NCBI GenBank assembly: GCA_000727475.1
Contig: KL647311.1
Span: 678,110 to 742,109, forward strand
Origin: Sarcocystis neurona
Lineage: Eukaryota; Apicomplexa; Conoidasida; Eucoccidiorida; Sarcocystidae
Direction of reading: 5' to 3'
DNA: 64,000 bases
The position numbers were made by a program, and so were the translations under genes. The notes beneath the pieces were generated by a model. That model ran no database searches. It worked only from the letters and a program-made list of their open reading frames with translations, and was not told the origin of the DNA. Positions 49,943-62,479 of the stretch are shown in pieces (positions within the stretch are counted from its first letter, which is position 1; the number at the start of each line of letters is the position of its first letter).

Positions 49943-52639
49943 TCAGCTGCTGGTAGGCGAAGGGGAGAAGGAGCAGGCGGAAGAGGAAAAGCTGCTTCCC
50001 AATGCACGCAGAATATCTCTCAGGGTAACGGCCTCTGCGTTGCTCACGCAGCAGTATCTGCAGCGAGTCCCCGCCATGCTGCTGTTTCTACTCTTTTTGC
50101 AGTTGCTGTTGTTGCTGCTGCTCTTGCTGTTGCTGCCGCTGCTACTCTTGTTGCACTTGCTGTTGTTGCTGCTGTTCTTGCTGTTGTTGCTGCTTCTCTT
50201 GCTGTTGTTGCTGCTGCTCCTGCTGTTGTTACTGCTGCTCTTGCCGTTGTTGCTACTGCTCGTGCTCTTGCTGCTGTTGCTGCCGCTCCTGCTCTCGCTC
50301 TTGCCGCTGCTGCTGCTCCTGCTGCTGTCGCTTTTGCTGGTGCTGCTCAAGACTTGGCTTCCGCTAGTGTGGCGCGGCAGGAGCCGGGAGCTCTCTACCA
50401 CATCAACACGTTTTTTCCTGCTCGAGCCGCTGCTGTAGCTGCTGGCGCTGCTGCTGTCGCGCTTACTGCCGTATGTGCTGCTGTGGACATGTGGCTACCC
50501 CCAGCACACCCTCTGCGGGGGGTCATTCCCTTCCTCTGGGATTTGCTGCTGGCACTTCCCGGTAGCTCCCCTTTGCTGATGCCGCTGCTGCGGCGGGGGT
50601 TGCTGCTGAGAAAGGGGCTGCTGCCAGCGCTGCTGCTGCTAGCGCTGCCGCAACTGCTGGTGCCGCTGTTCCTGCTGCTGTCAAAGCAGTTGCCGCTACC
50701 GCTGCTGTTGCTGCTGGCAATGTAGTTGCTGCTACCGCTGCTGTTGCTGCTGACAAAAGAGTTACTGCTACCGTTGCTGGCGCCTGGGTGGCTGCGGCTA
50801 CTGCTGATGCCATGCGAATTCTCGCTCCGGCTCCTGCTTCTGAGGTTGCCGCTTGTTTTGCTGCTGCTTCGAGGATCCAGTGGAAAGAGAGACGCAGCGC
50901 ATAAAGAACAGCAGCAGCAGCAGCCGGGGACGAAAATAGATACGGCTTGTATACACAAGAGGGAACCACGCTGCTGCGAGTAGCGGCGGCGGACGCGAGG
51001 CCTGGTTGTTTATGGGTGAAGTCAGCAATTATTCCGGCGTTCCTCTCCTTCTTCCTGCTGCTCCTGTTCCTCTACGCTGCCGTGTTGCTGCTGCTGAAAC
51101 TGCTTCTCGCCGGTGCTGTTGTTGTTCGCGCCACTGCTTTACTGCTGCTGCCCGTGCGGCCGCTGGGCGACTCCGTCCCTGAGGAATGACGACGCCTTCT
51201 GTATTCTTTCGCACAATATTTGCTCTCCTTTTCACTGTGGCAAGCACCTTCGAGAAGTTTCTCTCACAGAAAGCAAAACACAGCTTCTCTACCAGGACTG
51301 TAGGGACAGGGACCATCCACTCACACGACGGGGATGGGAAAAGGAAAGGCACGTCGCGAGACACCGCTATGCAGGCAGTGTTGATGAAATGAGCACGTGT
51401 GTATATAGATATGTAGAGTTACACACTCACGAGGCATGTCTGTTCGTCCATATAACTAGTAGTTCGGAGCGCAAGAATGTGTTCGTGAAAGAGACACATA
51501 CACACACGTGCTCGCCTCCGCGGGGAGAAGGCCGGCCCACCAATACTGTGTATATGCGTGTGTGTGCGTCGGCGATGTGTCAGAAGTGCGGCATCTTTTG
51601 CCGGTTTTGTGAAGAAAAATAGACCTAAAAATGAAGACGGTTGGAGGCGGTGAAACGAGGAGGAGCTGCAGGGGACGGCAGAGGAGCAGCGGCTGCGCCG
51701 GCGGTGCGCGGCACTCGCTGAGGTGGCTGCTGAGGCGCGAAAGAAAGAAGAGGAAAGAAAAGCAGCGCCCACGACGAGGAGGGTCAGAAGAAGAGAAAAT
51801 GAAGTAGCAGGAGGGCAGTGGGGCAGCAGCGGGAGTACCAGGGAGCTCGAGAGAGAGAAAAACAGTAAAGAGACAGGGCAGCGTGAATGTTGTTCGAAAA
51901 GAGCTACAGCGCCACGCGGCTACTCCGTGTTGCCGGTGTTGGCACGATGCGCGCGCCGCCGTAGTTGTGCCCTTCCTGGGATTTTCCTAGCTGCTGCAGT
52001 TGCTGCAGCACGTGCCACCCATAAATTTGATGTCGCCTTTGCTGCTCGTGCTGCTTCTGTGTTGCTGGCCTGGGCTGCGCTGTGGCTGCCGCAGGCAGTA
52101 CACAGGGTGCGCGCGAAGCTCGACGGTGCGCGCAGCAGGCGCACAGAGTGCGAGAGAGTGAGAGGGACGTAGACGAGAGCCGACACCGGCGCGCTGCCGG
52201 TCGACAGAAAAAAAACGTGGAAGAAAGGGTAAGTCAACCACGAAGAACAACACGCGTGTGTGCGCATGGCTCCCCCTTCCTCTTGCTGCAGCTGCAGTGG
52301 TCGTTCGGAGCTGCTGCAGGAGTGTCGAGCGCCAAGGCAGAAAGAGCAACGGCGTAGCGTAGCGTCTTCGCGTTTGCAGAAGAAATCTTACGACGATGAC
52401 CTATGCTCCTCAGAAGACGGCTGGCGTGCTGCCCGCTCGTGCAAGAATGTGTGTTTGAAGCCGCTGCAGCGCAGCAGTGGCATCCGTTTACGGTGTTCGT
52501 GAGGAAGAAGAGGAGAAAGCCTTTGTCTTGATACCCGTCGAAGTGCAACTCGAGCAGCCAACATGAGAGGCTGCAACAATTGGGACCCCCGCTTCGCCTC
52601 TGCCTCTTCGCATCGTCAAAATGCTGCTCGTATACGTCC
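49943..52639 (-). CDS. Incompletely resolved multi-exon gene with Ser/Asn-rich segment
   Basis: Three minus-strand blocks look coding. Block 1, 52639-52492, begins after a TAG acceptor, reads DVYEQHFDDAKRQRRSGGPN and LHFDGYQDKGFLLFFLTNT, and ends at a GTAAAC donor. Block 2, 51297-51143, begins after CCCTACAG and reads VEKLCFAFCERNFSKVLATV and ANIVRKNTEGVVIPQ. Block 3, near 50057, reads CCVSNAEAVTLRDILRALG; just upstream in the sense strand, about 50400-50060, CAG-type repeats would give a Ser/Asn-rich run. Blocks 1 and 2 do not join in phase, so at least one exon is missing. A sense-strand CTG array (52820-52740) lies upstream of block 1, as before exons of the well-resolved genes. The family was not recognised. 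Block 2 also has a protein-like frame on the opposite strand. Confidence 0.4.
50060..50345 (+). repeat. CTG/TTG trinucleotide array
   Basis: CTGCTGTTGTTGCTG-type array, CAG/CAA on minus. If translated on minus it gives the Ser/Asn-rich run assigned to the gene at 49.9-52.6 kb. A further CTG-rich stretch extends to about 50780. Confidence 0.9.
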
Positions 52640-52737
52640 CTACGAGCAGCAGCCGCAGTTGGCCGCAGCGAGCCGCGCACGTGTTGTACGAGCAACCGAG
52701 GGCCCAGCACAGCGGCACCAGCAGCAGCACGAACCGC

Positions 52738-52830
52738 GCGGTAGGCGCAGCAGCAGCACGAGCAGCAGCAGCAGCACGAGCAGCAGCACGAGGAGCAGCA
52801 GCAGCAGGAGGAGGAGGAGGAGAAACAGCA
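52738..52830 (+). repeat. CAGCAG/CACGAG trinucleotide array
   Basis: AGCAGCAGCAGCACGAGCAG-type repeat, CTG-rich on minus. It lies about 100 bases upstream, in sense, of the minus-strand exon starting at 52639. Confidence 0.88.
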
Positions 52831-53419
52831 GCAGCCACGGGGCCACGCAGCAGCGTCATCAGTCAGCAGCGCAGCAGCGGTAGTGCGCTACACATACACC
52901 AGCAGCACGGGAGCGCAGGCAGTCGGGCGACCGCGTTATGCGTTGAAGGGGAGCAGCAGCACCAACCTCGTACGAAGAAGAGAGGGGAGAGAGCAGCGGC
53001 GGCAGAACCAAAGGCACTGATAGGGCAGGAGGAAGAGAGCAGAAACGCAGAAGCAGAAGAAGACAAGCGCGGGAGCGGTCTCGGCGCCACCACAAAAAAC
53101 GCGGTGCAGAGCACAAGAGGAGGCGGGCACGTAGGTGCGGCGAAAGGAAACCTGCTGCTGCCTGGCCAGTCAGAACACCTTTTCTTCCTCCTGCTGCTGC
53201 TGCTAGCGTTCAGCTGCTGCTGGCGTCTGCCGCCCTTCTCGCTCGAGGAGCATAGGCAAGGAAACAGCAGCTTTCTCGTCATCGTGTTGCAGCTGCTTGC
53301 GCACGGTGATCCCCTCTCCTGCCACGCGTCCGCGTCAGGAACTCACACCGACACAAACCAGCCAAGTGCACCTGCTTACCTACTCGGCGCACCAACAGCA
53401 CGAAAGCTGGAGAAACAAC

Positions 53420-54180
53420 ACACAGATTAGTAATGCAGCTATTTGGGAGAAGTAGCAGCTGCCACACGTTGCCCCTGACACCCGTGTCCGCGTCTGCCGG
53501 TGGTGGCGCTGTTCATGTCTGTGAGTACTGTGGGGAAATGACAAGTAAATTTCAAGTGTATATGGTGGGTGTGTATGCAGTTCGTGTGTGTGTGCGTGTG
53601 TAGGAAAGGATTCACATGGCGCACAGTACAACCATATTGCCGTGTGTCCCCTACTCCGCGCACCCCACGTACACGAGGAGGATCTGATACTCCAGTTTTT
53701 TACGTGTCCACGCTTTGCAGCTGGAACAAGCACGTCTGTGGAGAAACCTGCAACCACTACGTGGAGGTTTCCACATACATCCAGAATCTGGAACAGGCAG
53801 GTGTGTGTGTGTGTGTCCTCGTCGTGGGTGCATATAGTAACAGGATATGCAGTGCACGGCTCCGAATTGACGGGAGTCACACTCATAGAAGCAGTTCTTT
53901 ACGTCAAGACTGTGTAAAACGGAACCTTCATAACAGGGACTTCATATATGTGTACACGCTCTGCACAAGGGCGCCTGTGAATTCACAGAATGCCCTGCAA
54001 AGACAACACTTATGTGGCCTGCCTCCCGTCAATGCGTGGGCCTGTGTACTGAGTAGTCGCCTTCGGGTGTTGAAATTTGTATTTGTGCTCCAATCTTCAA
54101 ATGTCCAGGTGCATCCAGACAAATGGCACCCGCCGAAAAATAATCATCTGCTACATGGATAGAAAGTGGCTTCTGGAATT
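53420..54180. other. Unresolved exon-like region
   Basis: Both strands carry exon-like blocks with splice-like ends. Plus has an acceptor near 53602 and a donor at the GT run near 53803, with two possible frames, one Cys-rich (STLCSWNKHVCGETCNHYVE). Minus reads ILDVCGNLHVVVAGFSTDVL after a CAG acceptor near 53790. Neither can be preferred, so only the region is recorded. Confidence 0.25.
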
Positions 54181-54251
54181 AGATAAACGCGTGTGTGTAT
54201 GCGTCACGCCAGATAAGTTTTGTACGTACAGCTATCTCCAAGGGTAAGAAG

Positions 54252-54459
54252 ACGCAAATCCACATACGTCTTGCACACAGGTGTGTACATACCTTACGAG
54301 AAGTTCACATGTGGAACGCGTAGTCGAAGAGTTCTTCTACACGCGCGTATTTCAAACGCAAATCCACATACGTCTTGCACACAGGTGTGTACATACCTTA
54401 CGAGAAGTTCACATGTGGAACGCGTAGTCGAAGAGTTCTTCTACACGCGCGTATTTCAA
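54252..54459 (+). repeat. Exact 104-bp tandem duplication
   Basis: Copy 1 is 54252-54355 and copy 2 is 54356-54459, each starting ACGCAAATCCACATACGTCT and ending GCGCGTATTTCAA. No difference was seen between copies. The length is not a multiple of three, so the duplication would shift any reading frame through it. Confidence 0.95.
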
Positions 54460-54779
54460 ATGGTAAAGCAGAGCCAGGTGATGATGTAGAAGAGATGCAG
54501 GCCTTCTTTACATTGAACGCACACGCAGTAGCACTGAACGATTTCTGGGGGTTGCTACTTGGAGAGCCGAAACTCGTACATATTTGCTATTTATGTACTG
54601 CATACCGATGCACGAGCAAGTAAAACATACGTAAGGCGCTTATGTACACAATGCGCCCGGGCACTGCGGCCTCATTCGCCAGCACAATACCTGTGATTCA
54701 GGGCGTATGGATATAGTTACAGAAACGCACGTATACGTGCACGCGTATGTGACACACATACGCAAGGATTATAATTTAA

Positions 54780-55020
54780 TGTCTATACGACCATTCCTGA
54801 CCGCCTATATGTATACACATATATATGTATACATAAGTGCATCTTAATACAGACATATTTGTGATGCACTACCTATGGATATTGTTGTAAAGACGCACAT
54901 ATACACATATGTGTGTGTGACACATGTAACACAAGGACTATAATTCAATGTCTATATGACCATTCCTGACCGTCTCTGTGTATATATATATGTACACACA
55001 CACACACGCACACACACAAG
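54780..55020. repeat. Diverged direct repeats and CA run
   Basis: The phrase TTCAATGTCTATA, GACCATTCCTGACCG occurs at about 54777-54805 and again at about 54942-54975, a period near 165 bases, with a CA run at 54995-55018. No gene is seen. Confidence 0.7.
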
Positions 55021-55200
55021 TGAATCATAATGTACACACTACGACATTAGGTGGCAAAACGAGACTCGAACCAGCGGCAGCAGGACTGCACACGCTAGCA
55101 GAAATCTACGTCGTCTTGTGGTTTTCTCGTGCTGCGACTGGAGTTATCTTTAAAAGCGTGAATATTCCTCAGACGAACACCACCACGCAGACAGGGTGCG

Positions 55201-58079
55201 TTAGACGCTGAGCGGAGCGTCGTTGCAAATGCCTCTCCATCTCATTACTTGCCGGAGCTTGTCCCATACACGCACGAGCTGCAGAGGACAAAACTGCAAT
55301 TGACGCCGTCGCGTGGCGCTCGTGGCCGCGTCTAACAGCTTTTGGAATTGCATTGAGGTGTCTGGGGAAGACAGTATGATGTCAGACAAATATGAGTGGA
55401 GCTTGTTAGTCGGTTCTCCGAAAGATCAGTCCCTGTCTTTTCTGTATATGACAACACGTACGTTTTTTGTGTTTTACGATCTTGCGTCGATCGTCACAGA
55501 GCGGTGCGAGGTGGGAAGCGGGGGGAGAACGAGTGAGCAAGTTTCTTCATCATCTGTTGCGGCATCGTTTGGGCGGAATGTGGCACCTAAGACGGTAAAG
55601 ATAGTCACCATAGTGGGTAATGGCAGCTATCTACACAAATCTCACGACAGACTTTGACGACAAAGATAAAAAAGAAGCCTTCTTCTCTACATAATATACA
55701 TGGGCCGTCTCTATGCATGAAGACTTCCTGCAAAACTGTAGTGTAATTGTACGCTTGTTACTCTGACGTTTGCTTCGGTCAAGCAGTGCACCGCATTGTG
55801 AGGCGCTGCCAGGTCTTCGCAGCTGTTACATAGACGGATCAGATATATATGTGTATATACATATATATATATATAAATATATATTCTGTGCACTCTTCAA
55901 CTTTGAGCTGTATGCCTCAGTGGTTACGGTTAACTGGGGTCTGCGCTACTGCGTCACGGTGACCATGTTGCTTCACAAGTGCTTTCACTTCCATCATGCA
56001 CAATATGCCGGGTAGCCGTGGGCACTGACAGAGTTTGTAATCAGCGTTTTCCTCCCCTGTGGGGGCGTAATCAGTCAGCCTTAAGCAGTAGGTGAGTACA
56101 GCTGGCACAGATGCCGGAGAGCACATAAACGATTCGATCGGTGTTCAAGTTAAGAAAGAATGTGCGTCTGCAACGTGATGACCGAATGCCTCACCCTTTT
56201 GAGATGACACGATAAGAAAATTACAACACGTGCACACGCACATAAAAGCACGCTTAGACCACTGCAAAATTAAACAAACGATCTTCGAAAAAAGCTCAAC
56301 GAACCACGCTGACGCCTCTTACGACGTCGGGAGGCACGTAAGTTTTTTCCTCCTTCCTTCGCTTCCGGACCGAAGCGACACTACTCCAGCGTAGAGCGTA
56401 CGCTCTCTGACAAATGAATTTATCTGTTTAGTAGTGATATTCTTCCTCCAGTGGTACCCCCCAAGCATACTTTGTCCAATCATGTTGCCTTGCAGCTATC
56501 GTCGAAAAAATCGTCCGCAGCCGCTCAATGCACCTCAAACCCCTTCACTAGAAAGTAGCCTAATTGTACAGTTTTCATGCGTGCCTGCTTGGGACTTTCT
56601 ACGGGTATTTTGTTCGTGCGTGAGCTCCACACGTACAAATAAGCCCACTTATAACAAGATTTTCCCACCCAGCACATAAGTACGTAGACGTACCCGAGAA
56701 TATACTCACTTGCCTTTGGTGTGTGTATCCTCGTGTACACGCCACGAAGGAGGCGCAATTTTGTAATTTACATCTCAAATAGAGAAGGGACATTGCTTCT
56801 TCCCCACAAACATACACGTATGTTTAGACGTATGAAAAGCAGTTCAAGCTGCTTTTCTGCTCGGATTTTCAGCAGGGCATGCCTACGCAGAATATGTTGC
56901 CCCGGTCCGATTGACTCGTTAAGGTACAACCTGGCTGGCAAGTTTTACACCTCCGGAACGCGTTGCATTGGCGGTGGTCGGAGTGTCCACTAGCCAGATT
57001 TCAGCGGGATCTGTTGTTCGCATTAAAATGTGTCACGTTGTTAATACAAAATACTGCACCAGCAGATTCACCCCACTCAAACATGCAACTCTCACACGGT
57101 GCCTGAGTACTCTAAGCAGTTGTTACGTGGCGTGGGGCATGCCAGGATCGACAGAACTGTGGAGTCACCTGCTGATCGGGATCAGTCGAATAGCAGTCTT
57201 GGTGTGAGAAATGCATTGGACATCAAAACCTCTTCCCTATATCGATCTCCTTTGATAGTTGTCGTGACGAAGACTCTCATGAAAAAAGCGTTTAGGCATC
57301 CTGCACTTCACACACCTTCTGCAGCTCCCTGCTGAGGACCGTCCCCAGCGGAATAATCGTGACATTTCGCTCTACGCGTGAATGTATCTCCGGCTTCTGC
57401 TAGCTGTGCCTCTTTTAGGTGACTCTTTGGAACACATCCAAGCACTACACGTTTTCCACATACATAAATAGCTTCGCGACTTCTACTTTGTCCCTGCAGT
57501 ACTTGACAACGCGTCAAACAAGGATCATTCACGGAGGACGGTCTCTCTCTTCAGCACGAAGCAGGAGAGCTTCAACGATGTGGAGGAGCTCCGGAGACAC
57601 TTTCAGAGAATGCTTAAAAGGCTCTGATTGGAGGCCGCCCATCTTCATGCGCATATGCATCCCTTCTGGGAAAAAACTTCTCTGTCGAAGGCATGCGCAG
57701 GGACTACGGATCACAAAATTACAACCTGTGTTGCTCTGTCAGACGACTAATGATCGCATCCTCCCATGCATGGAAAACTGACCAGTTTGGGACTTTACAT
57801 ATACATATATATAGATATATATATATATGTACATATATATATATATATATATACTTCCGCGAGCATCTGTCCACCTGCGAATCTCCGCCGGTGCTTTAGC
57901 GCGTCACATATTTTGGCTAATGCGAACAGCACCGGAAGTGTTCTCCCATCGCTCTGCGGCTGGCCCAATTCCGCAGTCGCTCTACGCATTGCTGCAGAAA
58001 GCTCCATCCGAGCAGCACCAACGGCAGCTCCTCCAGACCTGATGTCGATCCCTGCAATTTTGTATATGATCTCATTCAC
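55201..58079 (-). CDS. Uncharacterised multi-exon gene
   Basis: Function not recognised. Four exons join in phase: 58079-57855 (GIDIRSGGAAVGAARMELSA, then KICDALKHRRRFAGGQMLAE; donor GTATAT), 57681-57533 (FFPEGMHMRMKMGGLQSEPF; donor GTGAAT), 57482-57316 (REAIYVCGKRVVLGCVP; donor GTGTGT) and 56598-56534 (QARMKTVQLGYFLVKGFE). Two further coding-like blocks lie downstream on the same strand. One is about 56070-55930 (ADYKLCQCPRLPGILCMMEV). The other is about 55365-55201 (FQKLLDAATSATRRRQLQF, then VWDKLRQVMRWRGICND, stop TAA at 55201). Their joins are not in phase with the fourth exon, so an exon or donor is missing. The first exon may start at its Met or at an internal CAG acceptor. Introns are short, as expected in the repeat-poor segment. 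The TA run at 57795-57855 lies inside intron 1. Confidence 0.5.
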
Positions 58080-59438
58080 GGTGTTTACATTTGCATCCTC
58101 CTTCCTATTTCCCTTCTTCCCAAAACTTTCTTGTGCTCACTTTTTTCTTTCTGTGAAGACCAGCTTTTGCTACAAATAAGCAGCATCCCAGCGCTATGCG
58201 CTGGATATGCCGCAGTCGTGCCCCACGGCAAGGAAAAGAGGAATACCTAGCCGCTCATGGCGACACCATTTTGGACCAGTGGCTCGTGGGCATGACTATG
58301 TTTGGCGTGCGCTGCACATCTTCTCAGTCCGAGTGAAAACACCCCAGCCCGCAAGTGGATTCTGCGCTCTCGTGTGGGACGAGGAATGCAGTCGCTCACA
58401 CACGTTGGGCTGTACACAAGCTCAATAGTTATATTTACACGTAATTGTACGTATAAATATATAAATGTGTATGTCTTACCTAGACGTGCCGCAGGCGTCA
58501 CCGCCTACGTATGAAGCATCTTCCTCTGCATGTATAACGTATACGTACAAGGATAAATGGGTACCCTTTACAACATTTTTTGAAATAGACCGTCACGTCT
58601 CTCAGGAATATTGTACGTGCACGTTTGTCATCTTTTTTGCCCGTGCTTGCCCCCTGGATTCACAGGCCATTCCTTTTCATTCTGTTGCTAATGTGTTATT
58701 TGAAAAATCGGCAGAGTAACTCTTACACTAACTGTACCTTTTCATATGGAACAATTTCCGTCCCTAGGGGACGATTCCGTAATGGGTCGAGCAACACAGC
58801 GAAATGAATAGCGCCTGTCTCACTTTTTTTTTATCCTGTCTGCGTTGTTTTGACTCACACCTGCTACTGCTAAACGTGGTAGCTCTACGCTGTTTCAGTA
58901 ACCGCCAACAACTTTGACCTTCCTCCATGAAACGCATATCAAAACGCGACGACGATTCTTTGCGTTCACGAGTCTACCACATCATAGAGTTTGTTTATCC
59001 ACTTCAGGCCTCACGGCAGAGGAATTGTAGAAACGTTGTCCTTGTCGGAGTGTCCGTAAAGGAATACGCAACTTACACTCTGCTTCCTTGCCCTCTCTCG
59101 TTATCACTTCCTTTTCCCTCGTGGCATTCGCACTGACCTTGCGCACGCGGCGTGATCATCGCCTTCTTTGTTGCCCAGTGTGACCACCGACTAGCAGATG
59201 CATATATCCGCGTATCCCTTTTTCCATTGTTGTCACAGCCTGTTTTTGCCCTGCTTCAGAAAAACCGACTGCGCCGTCGCCATGGTAGTCACCTCTCATT
59301 GCAACGTCTACGGAAGACCAACATGTAAATAGTGTTTTGACTGCAACGTTACTGCCATTCTTCCAGCAGCCAACGCTTCAACCTTTACCTCCTCTTTCTA
59401 TCTGTACAGAAGGCCGCGCAGAACCCACGACTGGCAGG
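58080..59438. other. Divergent intergenic region, nothing assigned
   Basis: Repeat-free DNA between the minus-strand gene starting at 58079 and the plus-strand Rdx-like gene starting at 59439. It should contain both promoters. Short open frames on both strands are not convincing. Confidence 0.45.
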
Positions 59439-62400
59439 ATGGCTGCCGCACCTACTTCCCGATATCACCAGTTGACCGTCGAAATTGAGCACTGGTGAGC
59501 TGATGTGCTCCTCAGCTGCCTTCCCGTTTTATCTGGGATGTGGTGCCAACAAAGCGTTCCCAGCAACTAAGTGAGACCCCGGCTAATCGTACGCATGGTG
59601 GCTGTGTGCAGCTTCAGTTTGCTTCGTTCACAACCGCTACCGTTCTCTGCGTGCGCAAGGCAGCCTGAGTACTTGTATCAACCTCTGTTGCGTGTGAGTC
59701 TATGGTGCCCTCTCTCAGCGTTGACTGCCAAGAACACTTACACACAACTCACCACGACGCAAGCAAGTATGAGGAATACGCCAAAAAAGGTAAGCATTCA
59801 CAGCGAAAGCAATCTTCATCGCCGCGGCACTGTTGGCATGGATACAATGGTGCCTCCACGTTCTTCATAACCTGGGGCAGAGGCACTGTAGAGAGAACGT
59901 TACACTTTTTCTGAGCTCTTCATTTTGCTGGAGTGCCACTTTGACGAGATTGAACCCACCACACATTATCATTTCGTCTTGCGTCGACTCCAGAGTTGGG
60001 TTGAGCTAGCGCAAACTGGTTATTGAACTCGTACCTTACTGGAGTAAGAAAAGCTATTTCTCAGAACTACAGCCAAATATACAAGCGCATTTCGCTTGGT
60101 CTGCTTCAGAATGTCTTTTTGGAGTGTATGCTCACCCTCTGCATGTTTTTCCTTGCACTGCAACCGCAAAAAACGAACAGATGATAAGGCGGCGGATCCA
60201 GCCGGCTGCAGATTACACTGAGTATACCCGTCAGCTGTGTTGCAGGGCGTCATGCTTTGTGCAGTGTGCGTTTGTTCAGTTCAGAACGCGGTGCTCGCAG
60301 CCATGCCGGGTCGCTTAAACACCCTTGTAAGCTGAGCACATCACACAAGATATGTCAGGTGTCTTGAGCAAAGTGATGGCAGTCCCACCCGGTCTCACTC
60401 CATAGTTAGCAGAGTTTCGAGCACGAGGTGAAAGAACCAGAATTTTCTATTATTGGTCGGGATCCCCTTGTGGTGGAACACGACTATGAGCAGACGACAC
60501 TCTAGGCAATCCGGCAAGCCACTTACCGTCCCGTATTCTGTTGCGTGTTGTCTTCTTGTTGCTTCCCGCGAAGATAAATCCGCCGCCAGACCTTGGAAGA
60601 AAAGGACAACTTCAATTTCATGAAGATCCTTACTGCCACCACTTTTGTAAGGAAACGGGCGGTCACTAGTATGCCTATGTCACGGACAAGGTGCCACGCC
60701 GGAATTAAGTGCCACCGCCTGTGAACATATCCTCCCAAGATGCAGTTTGAGAACTGGATGTGTTGACACAAGTGTAACTTCCCAGTTATTCTCGCTCTCT
60801 GTCTCGCCGGCTCAATCTGGTAACAAATTCGAAAAATGCCGTATGAATATGTGTGACCACAGCAGAGTGTACGACGTAATATAGTCGGTGCCATTGACGT
60901 ACACCATGACTTCCCTTGAGCCAGGACTTCAACAAGGAACTATATCAGGCGTTGCACGCATGTAAAATTTGCCTCTAGTCAGTTTGTTCACGCGTGTGAC
61001 ACCACAGTACCCGCGTACGTACACAAAATGTACAGTGTGTCCTCGTGTCCTGGGTGCGTGTTTGCACTGAAGCGCCATAGTTCATATTTTGCGAGTTCTG
61101 CATTTGTAGTCTCTTAATCCGCAGAATAAGATCCAGCTGTAGTAGACGCCTCCACCTGACTCCTTCGTCCGCCAGATGAGTACCTCACGGGCGATTTCCA
61201 TAGAGTGGACAGAGAGAGAACTACCTCTCAGACAGTACGGAAAAAGGACGTCCGGTGCAGCAGAATAAGGAACCGGTGCTTTTTGCTTCACCCGTAGTAT
61301 CCACACGTTAGTAGGCCGGAAGGTAATTCTCCGCAGAAGAAGGATACTATGATGAAGACATTTCTGCAGCACACCGGATGACAACACATGCAAAATGACT
61401 GAGATAACACCTGGACGTCTCTACACTATGTTTGTCCGCAGATATTGTGCGCGATCTCGCCGGTGTAACTCTTCGGAAATTTCGCTACCCGCAGCTTGGC
61501 TCGTTTGAGGTCTACTTGCATAACCCGTTCGTCAACCAGAAACTGGTAAGGCTCCCAGACACGTTGCAGAAGGTCCTTTTGTCGAATTGATCCTCTTCAT
61601 CTACTTTCAACGTTGTTCTCTCCTTCAGGTTGGCAGCAGCTTAGGTTTAGCTGCTCATATATGTGTCAGTCAATAGTGAACGTTTCTTGTGTATCGTGGG
61701 TGACGCATGTCACGCAAGGAGGTGGTCACCCATATGTGTTCGACGCCCTAAGTGGACATGGACGCGTTGCGACTGTCCGAATGTACGTGTGCTCACTTGC
61801 ACGCAATGTTAAAAGTGGGAAGTGGAACACCAGTATTTCTAAAGAGCGAGTAACCAATGATGGATTTGTGTCCGACCATGCCATTGCTTACGAGAAATGC
61901 TGGGTGGAACGGACTAAAGCTCACTATGTGTGTGTCTGCAGGCTTTTCCAAGCTATACTCGTATATACGTACTCATGGTGGAACCAGATGATTCCGCCAA
62001 CAACGTCCGAGCTGTTTGTAGAACCGTGGGAAGAACGAATAGGCTTTTGACTAAGTACCTCTGTACTTGCAAGTGCTTTTGCGATTACCTCTCCAGAAAA
62101 AGTTTTTCTGCTCCTCCGCAACATAATTGTAGTTCGCCAAAATTCTCTCTTGTCCTCTGCCGCGTGTTCCACAACGCTACACTTCACACAAGCGTCCTTT
62201 AGTATGTGGCGGCGACGCAAGTTGAAACTGCACGTCCCCATTCTTGGACGGCAATGTGGACTATCTTGCCACACATCGTCCTTTTCACATCTTGAGTGAG
62301 AAAGTGCTGACACATGGGTTGTACATGTTTATCGTCTTCGGGTACTGAAAAGGTCTCTACTTCGTCGGTGTTGTTGCATCTCAGGATCCACACCTATGTA

Positions 62401-62440
62401 AGTGCGCTCAGGGCTCTGCTGGGTCAGATGTGCCTAGAGG

Positions 62441-62479
<39 letters not shown>

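Noticed and set aside
61613..62050. 145-codon plus-strand open frame inside intron 3 of the Rdx-like gene
   Set aside because: Including it would interrupt the Rdx domain between its last strand and helix. Phases of the flanking exons join without it.
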